A DNA stretch of 64,000 nt from Floridanema aerugineum (lineage in GTDB: Bacteria > Cyanobacteriota > Cyanobacteriia > Cyanobacteriales > Aerosakkonemataceae), in assembly GCF_041929345.1 (NCBI RefSeq), contig NZ_JBHFNQ010000271.1:1-64000 (forward strand), written 5' to 3'. The translations under genes and the position numbers were made by a program. The notes under the pieces were generated by a model. It saw only the letters and a program-made list of their open reading frames with translations. It was not told the origin of the DNA and did not search any database. Numbering within the stretch: the stretch's first letter is position 1; each line of letters starts with the position of its first letter. Shown one piece after another: positions 16,915 through 25,901 of the stretch.

Positions 16915-17667
16915 CTAATACTGAATTTGCAGGGTTACAGATGCTTGGACTTCCTGTTCTCCACCGATGACAGGAACAGAAAACATTTCTGCTCGATCTT
17001 TTTCGGTTGGTGGTGCAGCCGCAAGTGGTATTGGTGGTGGGGGTGGTGCGGCTGCGCCATTGACTTGAATGTTGACTACTTGCTCTGGTTTTAGGTTTAA
17101 AGTGGCTAAGACGGCGTTGGCTTGTCTTTGAGCGTCTAGGGTAGCTTCTTGTAATGCTTGTTCTTGAGCTTTGGCTATAGCACTATCCGTCGCGACAAAA
17201 CTAATCCCATCAATTCTACTCGCTCCGGCTTTTACAGCTTCATCCAACAAGTTGCCGACTCGTTGGGTATCGATGCGAAAACTGACTGTGTTAACTGCGG
17301 TGTATCCGACTAAACGCTGGACGTTATTTTGGTAAGAGTAGTTGGGATTGAGACGAATGCCAGTGGTTTGGAGTTTTTCGACGTTGCGCGATCGCAATAA
17401 CTCTACCACCGCTGTCGATCGCCGCGCCACCTCCTGTTGCACCTCCTGAGCCGTTTTCCCCTGCGCCTCCACACCCAAACTGATTTGAGCAATAGTAGCA
17501 GGAATTGATTCCACACCTCGACCTGTCACCGTCACAGTTCTCATTAACTGACTCGGAATCTGTCTTGACTCTTGAGCCACAACTACACCACCGAGAAACA
17601 AACTCAGCACTCCTGCGCCTAGAACTATAAACCTTCCTTTCTGCAAACTCATATATTCACTCAACAT
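16915..17667 (-). CDS. SIMPL-domain (DUF541) periplasmic protein
   Basis: This 250-aa protein has an N-terminal signal peptide (hydrophobic residues 13-30, cleavage near VAQES) and the SIMPL/DUF541 fold, shown by VTVTGRGVESIPATIAQISL, LNPNYSY and the later QEATLDAQRQANAVLATL. Family members (BP26, YggE) are periplasmic or outer-membrane oligomers linked to stress tolerance; the molecular role is unclear. A Pro/Ala-rich linker AAAPPPPPIPLAAAPPT lies near residues 205-221. It is divergent from the antiporter gene. Confidence 0.85.
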   Translation of the reverse strand: MLSEYMSLQKGRFIVLGAGVLSLFLGGVVVAQESRQIPSQLMRTVTVTGRGVESIPATIAQISLGVEAQGKTAQEVQQEVARRSTAVVELLRSRNVEKLQTTGIRLNPNYSYQNNVQRLVGYTAVNTVSFRIDTQRVGNLLDEAVKAGASRIDGISFVATDSAIAKAQEQALQEATLDAQRQANAVLATLNLKPEQVVNIQVNGAAAPPPPPIPLAAAPPTEKDRAEMFSVPVIGGEQEVQASVTLQIQY

Positions 17668-17783
17668 TAGATTTTTCTATACACTCCCTAGAAAATACAA
17701 ATACACTAAACAACAACAAAAAATAAACAATTGAAATTGTAAAGAAACCTGTACATTAGAAAAAACGACACTCTGTAAAACCA

Positions 17784-19322
17784 ATGGCTGACGTATTTGC
17801 CTGGTCGAATTTCTTCACACCTTTGTTCCCGAAACTTTCCTTGGGAATAGCTCTCCCAGCTTGGGGACAAACTGCGCCTATCCTAGCAGCCACCCACGAA
17901 CTAGATGCAGACAGTGCAGCATTAGTACTGCCGGGAGTATTACTGAGTCTAGTAGTAGTTTACATAGCCAGTAAAATTGGCGGCGAATTGTCTAACAAAC
18001 TAGGCTTTCCGCCAGTTTTAGGCGAACTGGTTACAGGTGTAATTGTCGGCGTATCAGCCCTACATTTACTAGTGTTTCCAGAAAGCGGAGCCCACAGTTC
18101 TGACTCTTTGATTATCCAGCTGTTACAAACAACTGCTGGACTGAACCCACAATCAGCAGAAGCAGTATTTAACGCTCAAAGCGAAGTAGTTTCTGTGTTA
18201 TCAGAACTAGGAGTCATTGTACTACTGTTTGAAATTGGCTTAGAGTCAAACATTAGACATTTGATGGCAGTTGGTTATCAAGCTACCATTGTTGCTTGTG
18301 TCGGGGTAGCAGTACCCTTTGCCGCTGGTACAGCCGGATTAATGCTACTGTTTGGTGTACCAGCAATTCCGGCAATTTTTGCTGGTGCGGCTCTCACAGC
18401 TACTAGTATTGGGATTACCTCGAAAGTTCTCTCGGAAATTGGACGATTAAACACCAAAGAAGGTCAAATTATTCTGGGTGCTGCGGTTATCGACGACGTT
18501 CTCGGTATCATTGTCTTGGCTGTTGTCGCTAGCTTGGCAAAAACTGGCGAGGTAGATGTAATGAACGTCATCTATCTGATTGTTAGCGCGACGGTTTTCC
18601 TACTAGGCTCAATCTTACTGGGTCGTTTCTTTCACAATACCTTTATCAGAGTAGCTAATGCCCTCAAAACTAGAGGTGGATTGCTAATTCCGGCATTAGT
18701 GTTTGCTTTTGTCATGTCTTACTTAGGTGCAGTGATTCACCTCGAAGCGATTTTAGGTGCTTTTGCAGCCGGCTTAGTTCTAGATGAAAGTGATGAAACT
18801 CTAGAATTACAAAAACTGGTGTTGCCTATTTCGGATATGTTGGTACCAGTTTTCTTTGTCTGTGTGGGTGCGAAAACTGATATCGGTGTACTCAATCCAG
18901 CGGTTCCTACAAATCGGGAAGGTTTGATCATGGCTATTTTTCTAATTGTGGTAGCCATCATTGGTAAGGTTGTCACTGGTGCGACAGTGTTTGGTCAAGG
19001 TAAGATGAATCGGTTGGCGATCGGTGTGGGCATGATTCCTAGAGGTGAAGTAGGATTAGTATTTGCTGGCATTGGTTCCGCAAGTGGCGCTTTATCTAAA
19101 CCTTTAGAAGCCGCTATCATCATGATGGTAATTATCACCACCTTCCTAGCACCTCCCCTGTTGCGAGTTGTATTTAAAGACGAACCTGTACCTGCTACAG
19201 ACTCAGATTCACCTGCTTTAAATGGTCACAATCAATCACCTGTCCTTCTAGAATCGGAAATGGTGAAACAAGGTTTATCTCAAAAGCCACTGGCAGAAAA
19301 ATCAGAACAAGTCAGTAATTGA
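17784..19322 (+). CDS. CPA2-type cation/proton antiporter
   Basis: This 512-aa membrane protein has about twelve membrane segments from residue 45. Family motifs include GVLLSLVVVYIASKIGGEL, GVIVLLFEIGLESN and the ALTATSIGITSKVL and GAAVIDDVLG helices, where paired acidic residues of the NapA/KefB ion site sit (DD near 235). It exchanges Na+ or K+ for protons across the plasma membrane. A soluble Ser/Pro-rich tail of about 45 residues follows. A strong terminator lies 60 bases downstream. Confidence 0.88.
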   Translation: MADVFAWSNFFTPLFPKLSLGIALPAWGQTAPILAATHELDADSAALVLPGVLLSLVVVYIASKIGGELSNKLGFPPVLGELVTGVIVGVSALHLLVFPESGAHSSDSLIIQLLQTTAGLNPQSAEAVFNAQSEVVSVLSELGVIVLLFEIGLESNIRHLMAVGYQATIVACVGVAVPFAAGTAGLMLLFGVPAIPAIFAGAALTATSIGITSKVLSEIGRLNTKEGQIILGAAVIDDVLGIIVLAVVASLAKTGEVDVMNVIYLIVSATVFLLGSILLGRFFHNTFIRVANALKTRGGLLIPALVFAFVMSYLGAVIHLEAILGAFAAGLVLDESDETLELQKLVLPISDMLVPVFFVCVGAKTDIGVLNPAVPTNREGLIMAIFLIVVAIIGKVVTGATVFGQGKMNRLAIGVGMIPRGEVGLVFAGIGSASGALSKPLEAAIIMMVIITTFLAPPLLRVVFKDEPVPATDSDSPALNGHNQSPVLLESEMVKQGLSQKPLAEKSEQVSN

Positions 19323-19381
19323 TCTAAAGAATTACCCAAGAAGTTGCACTAGCAACTTAAAACTCAAGATAAATACCGTTA

Positions 19382-19424
19382 GGGAAAAGGGAGAACAAAC
19401 ATTAATTTCCCTTTTCCCTTTTTT
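19382..19424 (+). terminator. rho-independent terminator of the antiporter gene
   Basis: GGGAAAAGGGA (19382-19392) pairs with TCCCTTTTCCC (19408-19418), followed by six T residues. It is 60 bases beyond the antiporter stop. Confidence 0.8.
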
Positions 19425-19453
19425 GTCTGAAAGCAGAAACGGGAAAGGAAACA

Positions 19454-19485
19454 GGGAGTAGGGAGTAGGGAGTAGGAAGTAGGGA
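19454..19485. repeat. heptamer tandem repeat (GGGAGTA)n
   Basis: Three GGGAGTA units plus a GGAAGTA variant follow the terminator. It is STRR-class intergenic DNA. Confidence 0.85.
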
Positions 19486-19608
19486 CAAAACTAAACAAAC
19501 ATTCAAGCAAACGTTTGATTCATTAGTTTTTTAAATATGCTTAAATTAGGATTTAAAGAGTTTAAATATGTTAAAATACCAAAAAGTAAATGTTAGTTCA
19601 TTGTTTGA

Positions 19609-20105
19609 ATGCCCAAAAGTTTTCAGACAAAAATAAACCTAAATAACAAGCAAAAAACATTGGCTTCTGGGCAGGCTGTCGTTTCTCGTCACGCTTGGAA
19701 CTGGGGTTTGGACGTTGGGATTCAAGCAAAAGAGGCGAAAGAGAAAAGACCAACCGCCATTGACTTGCATAAGCGATTGGTAGGGGAGGTTAAAACAGTT
19801 AATTCTTGGTATTATGAAGTTTCTATTCGGCGCTCCTCAACAAGCGTTAAGATACTTAGATGAAGCCTTTAAACGTTGTTTTAAAGTACCAGTAACAGGT
19901 CAAGCAAAATTCAAAAATAAAAATGTGAAAGATAGCTTCTATCTAGAAGGTAATATTAGAATTTCTGGAAATAAAATCAAAATCCCCAAGTTTGGCGGGG
20001 TTAAATGTTATGAAATCCTCCCAACAGTTAAACTCAAAAATGTAACTATTTCAAAAAGAGCAGATGACTGGTACATTAGTTTTAAATACGAGTTAGAACC
20101 GATTT
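19609..20105 (+). pseudogene. tnpB: tnpB (IS200/IS605 OrfB) relic, frameshifted and truncated
   Basis: The first frame (from 19609) encodes the usual TnpB N terminus (SGQAVVSRHAWNWGL, KTVNSWYYEVS). The reading then moves to another frame near 19815-19835 (APQQALRYLDEAFKRCF), continues to about 20105 (VTISKRADDWYISFKYE) and stops. The RuvC catalytic residues and zinc finger are absent. A 28-bp palindrome begins 12 bases later. It is a dead N-terminal fragment of an RNA-guided nuclease gene. Confidence 0.85.
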
Positions 20106-20116
20106 GCTTGTGGAGA

Positions 20117-20144
20117 GTAGGGGTAATTCATGAATTACCCCTAC
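20117..20144. repeat. perfect 28-bp palindrome after the tnpB relic
   Basis: GTAGGGGTAATTCA is followed by its exact reverse complement. It differs from the 11308 palindrome by one compensated base pair (C-G to T-A). It sits at the break point of the tnpB relic. Confidence 0.9.
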
Positions 20145-20291
20145 TTAATAGTTCAACTATTAAGGACTCAATGAAGCAAGAAGAAAACATTGAATTTACT
20201 TGGTTTGGGCCCAAGGGCCTAGCTCACGGCGAAACCTTCGTTGTTTGACTGAGTAAGTTTGAGGAAGTTTTTCGGAGCGGCTATGTAAATC

Positions 20292-22100
20292 ATGGAGAAA
20301 TCAGCCGTGAAATTTCACTGGATACTACCCAGTACTTTTTTAAGCCTACTTTTACTTTCATCTCCAGCGATCGCAGGTAAACTGCAATCATGGCGTTTTG
20401 ATAGTCAACGCAATCTGTTGGTTTTCACCACAGATGGTGACGTTCAACCCAAAGCAAAATTATTGTTTAATCCGACTCGCTTGGTGATTGATTTACCCGG
20501 TACTACCCTGCGTCGGAGTATTAATCAGCAAGCCGGAGGTTTAATCCGTTCTATACGAGTAGGACAGGTAAACTCTCGGACAACTCGTTTAGTGATTGAA
20601 TTGGTTGATGGGTATACTCTCGACCCCCAACAAATACAATTTCGCGGAGTTTCCCCTAAACAATGGGTAGTCCAACTGCCAACTCCGAGCCGGACTGATG
20701 GACAACAAAATGTAGCTACTGAAGGACAAACGAATAGTACTACTCTGACTCTACCAACCCCAGAAGCTGCACCTGCGCCCCCTCCTGTAACTGCTAGGGC
20801 GACTGAGGTGCCTAGAATCACGCAAATTCAATATCTACAGGTAACACCTGATGGTTTGTTCCTGCGGACAAATGGTGGCAATCCAGAGATTGAAGTGGAG
20901 CGGAATAGAGAACGGATCAATATTCAATTGGAAGGGGCTATTCTCTCACCTCAACTCTTGAATCGGGAATTTTCAGTTAACCGTAATGGTGTTAGTAGTA
21001 TTCAACTTAATCAGGTGAATAATAATCCGCCTGTAGTTCGTTTGACTCTCAAGGTAGGGGAAAACAGCCCGGACTGGGGTGCTAGTGTTAGCAATTTGGG
21101 TGGTATTGTTTTGCTACCAGGGGGACAACAGTCTACTACTGCTCAAAGAGGAGAACGTCAAAGGGCGAATATTCAGTCGATCGAAATGAATGGCAATCAA
21201 TTATTAATTCGATCGGATCAGCCTTTTACTTACACTAGCGGTTGGGACAGGTCTAGTGGTGCTTATCGGATTACGATAAATTCATCGCAGTTAATTGAGC
21301 GTTTCCAAGAACCGAGACTTGACAGGGATGCGCCAATATTACGCTTGCGTGTCCGCGAGGACGATGGTAAAGTAACTATTCTGCTCTTACCTGCTTCTGG
21401 GATTCAAATTGGGGAAGTGGGCCAGCCTAGTCCCCAACTTCTAGCTTTACCGTTTTATACTGCCTCTTCAGGGCAGATTCCAAAGCGTCAAAATTATCCT
21501 CCTCTAAGTCAAGGGGCTACAGATTATCCTTTGCCACAGTTACCCACACGCCGCCCAAATGCCCGTGCTTTGGTAGTAATCGACCCCGGACATGGGGGAA
21601 AAGACCCGGGTGCGATCGGAATTGGCGGTTTAAGAGAAGTAGATATAGTCTTGCCGATTGGACTCCAAGTCGCTAGATTATTGGAACAACAGGGTGTTCA
21701 GGTAGTTCTGACTCGCAGTGCTGATTATTTTGTGGAGTTACCAGGTCGAGTTGCGATCGCTAATCGAGTCAATGCAGATATATTTGTCAGCATCCATGCT
21801 AATGCAGTAGCTAACCGTCCCGATGTCAGCGGTTTGGAAACTTACTACCTGAGTAATGGTCTGACTCTAGCTCGATTTATTCACAACAGCATTCTCCAAA
21901 GTTTGGGTATTAACGATCGCGGGGTCCGACGTGCTAGATTTTACGTACTACGCCACAGCGATATGCCATCTGTATTGGTGGAAACTGGTTTTGTCACAGG
22001 ATTGGACGATTCTGCTAGGTTGGCAACTCCTGCTTACCAAAGCCAAATGGCAGAAGCTATAGCTCGTGGTATACTTCAGTACCTTCAATATTATAGATAG
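20292..22100 (+). CDS. amiC: N-acetylmuramoyl-L-alanine amidase with AMIN domain
   Basis: This 602-aa exported enzyme has a signal peptide (about 1-28), AMIN-type beta domains that bind peptidoglycan (about 30-125 and again about 290-370), a Pro/Thr-rich linker near 140-170 and a C-terminal Amidase_3 domain (about 425-600). Zinc ligands and catalytic residues are visible: DPGHGG, REVD, SIHAN and VETGF. It cleaves the stem peptide from muramic acid in septal or lateral peptidoglycan. AmiC proteins drill septal nanopores in filamentous cyanobacteria. murI follows 230 bases downstream. Confidence 0.92.
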   Translation: MEKSAVKFHWILPSTFLSLLLLSSPAIAGKLQSWRFDSQRNLLVFTTDGDVQPKAKLLFNPTRLVIDLPGTTLRRSINQQAGGLIRSIRVGQVNSRTTRLVIELVDGYTLDPQQIQFRGVSPKQWVVQLPTPSRTDGQQNVATEGQTNSTTLTLPTPEAAPAPPPVTARATEVPRITQIQYLQVTPDGLFLRTNGGNPEIEVERNRERINIQLEGAILSPQLLNREFSVNRNGVSSIQLNQVNNNPPVVRLTLKVGENSPDWGASVSNLGGIVLLPGGQQSTTAQRGERQRANIQSIEMNGNQLLIRSDQPFTYTSGWDRSSGAYRITINSSQLIERFQEPRLDRDAPILRLRVREDDGKVTILLLPASGIQIGEVGQPSPQLLALPFYTASSGQIPKRQNYPPLSQGATDYPLPQLPTRRPNARALVVIDPGHGGKDPGAIGIGGLREVDIVLPIGLQVARLLEQQGVQVVLTRSADYFVELPGRVAIANRVNADIFVSIHANAVANRPDVSGLETYYLSNGLTLARFIHNSILQSLGINDRGVRRARFYVLRHSDMPSVLVETGFVTGLDDSARLATPAYQSQMAEAIARGILQYLQYYR

Positions 22101-22127
22101 CCATAATTTTAGGGGGTAGGCGTTAGG

Positions 22128-22260
22128 GAAAAATTAGGTGATAAGGGTCAGGGGTTAGGGGGTAGGTGTTAGGGAAAAGAAAATTTTTAAAACCCTGTCC
22201 AAAATATTTTGCCTTCTCCCCACCCCCTATAACACTCAACCCCTAACCCCTAACCCCTAC
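22128..22260. repeat. G-rich then C-rich low-complexity repeat
   Basis: Degenerate copies of GGGGTTAGG/GGTGTTAGG are followed about 50 bases later by their complement (ACCCCTAACCCCTAACC). Together they could form a long imperfect hairpin between amiC and murI. It is the same repeat type as that found inside the carrier-HEAT gene at 44.1 kb. Confidence 0.75.
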
Positions 22261-22329
22261 TTTGTTTGACTCTTAACAATTCTTCAATCTAAAATTCACA
22301 GCATCAATTTACAAAGGACTTGTATATCA

Positions 22330-23163
22330 ATGACCTCTCAAAGAATCGGGATTTTTGACAGTGGTGTGGGTGGTCTTACCGTTCTCAGAGAACTTTATCG
22401 TCAATTACCCTCGGAATCTATCCTGTATTTTGGAGATACGGCTAGATTACCTTACGGAAACCGTCGGATGAGCGAAATTTTAACCTTTGTTCGGGAAATT
22501 CTCACCTGGATGCAGCAACAGTCTGTCAAAATGGTGATTATGGCCTGTAATACCAGTTCGGCTTTAGCACTGGAAACTGTAAGATCAGAATTCAATTTCC
22601 CGATTTTAGGGGTTATTTTACCAGGAGCTAGAGCAGCGGTGTCACAAGGAAGAAGAATTGGTGTAATTGCTACCCCCGCCACTGCTGCTAGCAATGCCTA
22701 CCGTCGTGCCATTCACGAGATTGACCCCACAGTTCAAGTTTGGCAAGTCGGCTGTCCGGCTTTTGTACCATTAATCGAACAAAACCGGATTCATACCCCA
22801 GATACTTACCAAGTAGCCAGGGAATACTTAGCTCAATTGCTGGAGCAACAAATTGATACTTTGGTCTATGGCTGCACTCACTATCCCCATTTAGCACCAG
22901 TGCTAAAATCTATTTTGCCTCGGACAGTGCGTACAGTCGATCCAGCAGTATATGTGGTGAGAGCCATGGCTCAAGAATTAGATTTACTGGGGCTAAAAAA
23001 TACTAGTCCACCGCAGCCGACGCGCTTCTGTGTGAGTGGTGATCCACATCATTTCGCTCAATTGTCGGTGCAGTGGCTAGGTTGTACCCCTATTGTGGAG
23101 CAGGTATGGTTGCCAGCTGTCTCTTTAGGGCCAGCGAAAATAGAATCTCTCGAAAGAGAGTAG
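22330..23163 (+). CDS. murI: glutamate racemase
   Basis: This 277-aa cytosolic enzyme makes D-glutamate for peptidoglycan. It shows FDSGVGGLTV near the N terminus and the two catalytic cysteines in MACNTSSA (about residue 74) and YGCTHYPHL (about residue 185). The length is typical. It lies between the amidase and the prenyl synthase, on the same strand. A hairpin-rich region of about 770 bases follows. Confidence 0.95.
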   Translation: MTSQRIGIFDSGVGGLTVLRELYRQLPSESILYFGDTARLPYGNRRMSEILTFVREILTWMQQQSVKMVIMACNTSSALALETVRSEFNFPILGVILPGARAAVSQGRRIGVIATPATAASNAYRRAIHEIDPTVQVWQVGCPAFVPLIEQNRIHTPDTYQVAREYLAQLLEQQIDTLVYGCTHYPHLAPVLKSILPRTVRTVDPAVYVVRAMAQELDLLGLKNTSPPQPTRFCVSGDPHHFAQLSVQWLGCTPIVEQVWLPAVSLGPAKIESLERE

Positions 23164-23196
23164 TTAATAGTCAAATGTATTCTTTAGAGCTTGGTG

Positions 23197-23316
23197 TTAA
23201 CCTTGGGGTCTTCTCCAAGCTCTAGACCGTTGGGCGATAATCAGAAGCAGATAAATCGCTAACAAGTAACCTGTGGCTAAAAAGGGAATCATCAGAGGCA
23301 TATCGCGGTAAACCAT
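23197..23316 (-). CDS. possible small membrane protein (39 aa)
   Basis: The ATG at 23316 opens MVYRDMPLMIPFLATGYLLA, one membrane helix, then a basic Arg-rich tail ending RRPQG. The frame is open for 21 codons further upstream (back to a TAG), encoding plausible protein sequence with a Pro-rich stretch. It could therefore also be the C-terminal relic of a larger membrane protein. It is antisense to and 34 bases from the murI end. Confidence 0.45.
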   Translation of the reverse strand: MVYRDMPLMIPFLATGYLLAIYLLLIIAQRSRAWRRPQG

Positions 23317-23937
23317 AATGAATTTACTAGTAGGTAGAGCAATGGGATTAAGTTGATAGTTATAGAAAATTCCAGCTTGCTAGTACTCACGGGAATAGTA
23401 CTCTTAAGCTGTCAGCAAAACAGGTCACGCAACGGCATGAATACCGCTTAGTGTTTCTGTTTGCTTATTGAAACCTTAGATAAGCACTAAGGAATGGCAG
23501 GTTAGGTTGGTTGACCCAGCCCTGAAAGTCTTAGAGTTTCTCTAAGAAACCAAGCTCCGATTTTAACAATCGGTGAAAGCAACTACTGGTGAGTAGCTAC
23601 ATTTATCTTCAAGTGAAAGGAGTCACTCCATATCACCATTGGCAACCAACTATTGTTGGTTCCCTGGGAGTGTTATTCAAATTTAGTGAAATCCTTACTA
23701 ACTAGCCTATCACAAGCTTCTCAGCTTTTTGAGGTGAATCGGAAAAATGCTTAAAAATTTTATACAATTTTTGGAATCCGAATAAAATTTCGCTGTGTTA
23801 TTTATCTTTTCTAGCAAATTAATACAGAAATCCACTGGTCGGAGCGGAGGAGCGGGGATTTAGTAGGTTAATGGGAGAAGAGGATGGGAAACGGGATTTC
23901 ATCTGTGGGGTGCTTAGCTTAAAATGAGGTAGAGAAT
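23317..23937. other. hairpin-rich non-coding stretch between murI and the prenyl synthase
   Basis: No good reading frame spans it apart from the 21 open codons upstream of the small minus-strand gene. Several perfect hairpins follow each other: TCTTAGAG/CTCTAAGA (23529-23547), CCGATT/AATCGG (23557-23573), CTACT/AGTAG (23583-23596), GGAGT/ACTCC (23619-23629) and AACCAAC/GTTGGTT (23644-23661). CTTAGTG/CACTAAG lies earlier, near 23450-23490. This density suggests a structured RNA on one strand. I cannot match it to 6S RNA, tmRNA or RNase P RNA by eye. Confidence 0.5.
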
Positions 23938-24948
23938 ATGTTAAATTTCGTAAATAAAGCCGGAACTGGCAGATCCATGACCTCAACTACCTCCCTCTTT
24001 TCGCCTGTTGAAGCAGACCTGCGTTTGCTGTCGGAGAATTTAAAGCAGCTAGTTGGTAATCGTCACCCTATCTTGTCTGCCGCAGCGGAACACCTGTTTG
24101 GAGCAGGAGGAAAACGACTGAGACCAGCGATCGTCCTGTTGATTTCGCGAGCTACCATGCTAGAACAGGACATTACCTCTCGACATCGACGACTAGCTGA
24201 GATTACTGAAATGATTCACACTGCTAGTTTGGTACATGATGATGTGGTGGACGAATCTTCCGTGCGTCGAGGTGTACCGACAGTACATAGCTTATTCGGT
24301 AATAGAATTGCGGTACTAGCTGGAGATTTTCTTTTCGCGCAATCTTCCTGGTATCTTGCTAATCTAGATAATCTAGAGGTTGTCAAACTCCTGTCGGAAG
24401 TGATTATGGATTTGGCAGCTGGGGAAATTCAGCAAGGTTTAAATCGCTTTGATGCTAGTTTATCGATCGAGGCTTACCTACAAAAGAGCTACTATAAAAC
24501 TGCTTCGCTGATTGCTAATAGTGCTAAATCTGCGGGAATACTCAGTGATGTGAGTAGCGAAATGGCTCAGAATTTGTATTACTATGGTCGTCATCTTGGC
24601 CTAGCGTTCCAGATTGTCGATGATATCTTGGATTTTACGGGTTCTACGGACGTTTTAGGTAAACCGTCGCTTTCCGATTTAAGAAGTGGTAATTTAACTG
24701 CGCCAACGCTGTTTGCTCTTAAGGAAAAACCTTTTTTGGAAGTTTTGATCGATCGGGAATTCTCCCAAGAAGGAGATTTAGAACAGGCATTACAACTGAT
24801 TAATGAAGCCAAGGGTATTGAGAGAGCAAGAGAATTAGCTACTCAAAATGCGCGGACTGCGGTGGAGTATTTAGCAGATTTACCATCCTCGGAATCGCGT
24901 CAAGCTTTAATTAATATGGCGGATTATGTTTTGAGTCGTCTTTACTAA
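23938..24948 (+). CDS. sds: solanesyl/polyprenyl diphosphate synthase
   Basis: This 336-aa trans-prenyltransferase builds the polyprenyl tail of plastoquinone. The two aspartate-rich motifs are present: HDDVVDESSVRRG near 104 and FQIVDDILDFTG near 226. The ATG at 23938 has a GAGG site ten bases upstream. Most cyanobacterial homologues begin at the second Met (MTSTTSLFSPVEADL, 23977), so the real start may be there. A terminator follows 18 bases after the stop. Confidence 0.9.
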   Translation: MLNFVNKAGTGRSMTSTTSLFSPVEADLRLLSENLKQLVGNRHPILSAAAEHLFGAGGKRLRPAIVLLISRATMLEQDITSRHRRLAEITEMIHTASLVHDDVVDESSVRRGVPTVHSLFGNRIAVLAGDFLFAQSSWYLANLDNLEVVKLLSEVIMDLAAGEIQQGLNRFDASLSIEAYLQKSYYKTASLIANSAKSAGILSDVSSEMAQNLYYYGRHLGLAFQIVDDILDFTGSTDVLGKPSLSDLRSGNLTAPTLFALKEKPFLEVLIDREFSQEGDLEQALQLINEAKGIERARELATQNARTAVEYLADLPSSESRQALINMADYVLSRLY

Positions 24949-24966
24949 GAGATTTAGATATAAACT

Positions 24967-24999
24967 ACCGCGCTCATCTTAACGAAGAGCGCGGTTTTG
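24967..24999 (+). terminator. rho-independent terminator of the prenyl synthase gene
   Basis: ACCGCGCTC (24967-24975) pairs with GAGCGCGGT (24987-24995), followed by a TTTTGCTTTT stretch. Confidence 0.8.
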
Positions 25000-25047
25000 C
25001 TTTTGGTTATTGGTTATTAGTTATTGGCAGGACTTACGCAAAGGAGC

Positions 25048-25104
25048 AGTCGATGAGAAGTTAACGAAATCTAAAAGAAGTCAGTTAAGAACTCAATAAA
25101 GCAT
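25048..25104 (+). repeat. 57-bp repeat, copy A
   Basis: It starts AGTCGATGAGAAGT and contains AAAGAAGTCAGTTAAGAAC. The copy at 30494-30550 is the same length without gaps and matches at 51 of 57 positions. It lies about 100 bases upstream of the pilin-like pseudogene. It may be an operator, or one boundary of an inserted block. Confidence 0.85.
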
Positions 25105-25203
25105 TTGTCTAAATAGAAAAAGGAAGGGGTGAATAGATAAAGACAGTTTGATTGAAGCTCTTTTTTGAGCCTAATATTAGTACATTTTTTCTGGAGAATA
25201 ACT

Positions 25204-25713
25204 ATGAAAAGGTTTTTAGTAAGCTTTTTTACACTATTCTTAGCTTTGAACTTAGGCATTGAGGTTGCTAAATTTTTTTCTGGAGCCGCTCACAAAGGTT
25301 ACAATGCTGAAGCCAGACAATATATAAGTTCTCTTAATAAATCTCAGGCGGCTTACTACACAGAAGAAGGCACTTTTTCTAATTCATTTAATGATTTACA
25401 AGTTGGAATAAGAACCAAAACTAAACTATATGAATATTCTATACAAGCTACAAAAAATGCTGCATTAAGCTATGCTATACCGCGTGATGATGCCTACGAA
25501 AAAGTTTACTTTGGTGTTTTTCAATAAAAGAAAAAAATCAACTTTACTCGCAGCCATGTCGGTGCTGTATTCTTAATCGATAATACAGGTGAAAAGACAT
25601 CAAAAAGTATTATCTGTGCTGCTGATTTTCCGGGTAAAATTAAACCAGCACCACCAATAATTCAAAATGAAAAAATTGTTGGCGGTGCTGGAACGAAAGC
25701 CATTGATTATTAA
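25204..25713 (+). pseudogene. type IV pilin-like protein, in-frame nonsense mutation
   Basis: A GGAG site seven bases before the ATG at 25204 marks the start. The product has an N-terminal hydrophobic helix and the body of cyanobacterial pilin-like G/H proteins (AEARQYISSLNKSQAAYY). A TAA at 25525-25527 stops it after 107 residues. The same frame then continues for 61 codons with recognisable family C terminus (HVGAVFLIDNTGEKTSKSI) to a TAA at 25711. No shift is needed, so a single substitution would explain it. The classic GFTLIE prepilin motif is absent. Confidence 0.8.
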
Positions 25714-25901
25714 GGTAAATTAAACAATATTTGGAATTGATTTTAAGGATCGCCAAATTTGCTAAGAGAAACTATAATTACAATAATCTTTGGCGATACG
25801 TATATTCGTTTGATCTCAAAGGAAAAACTTAATCCCCTTTTCAATAGCGTAAATTCGAGAAGGTAGAAATCAGGAATTCAAAATAAAGGACTTCTAATTT
25901 T

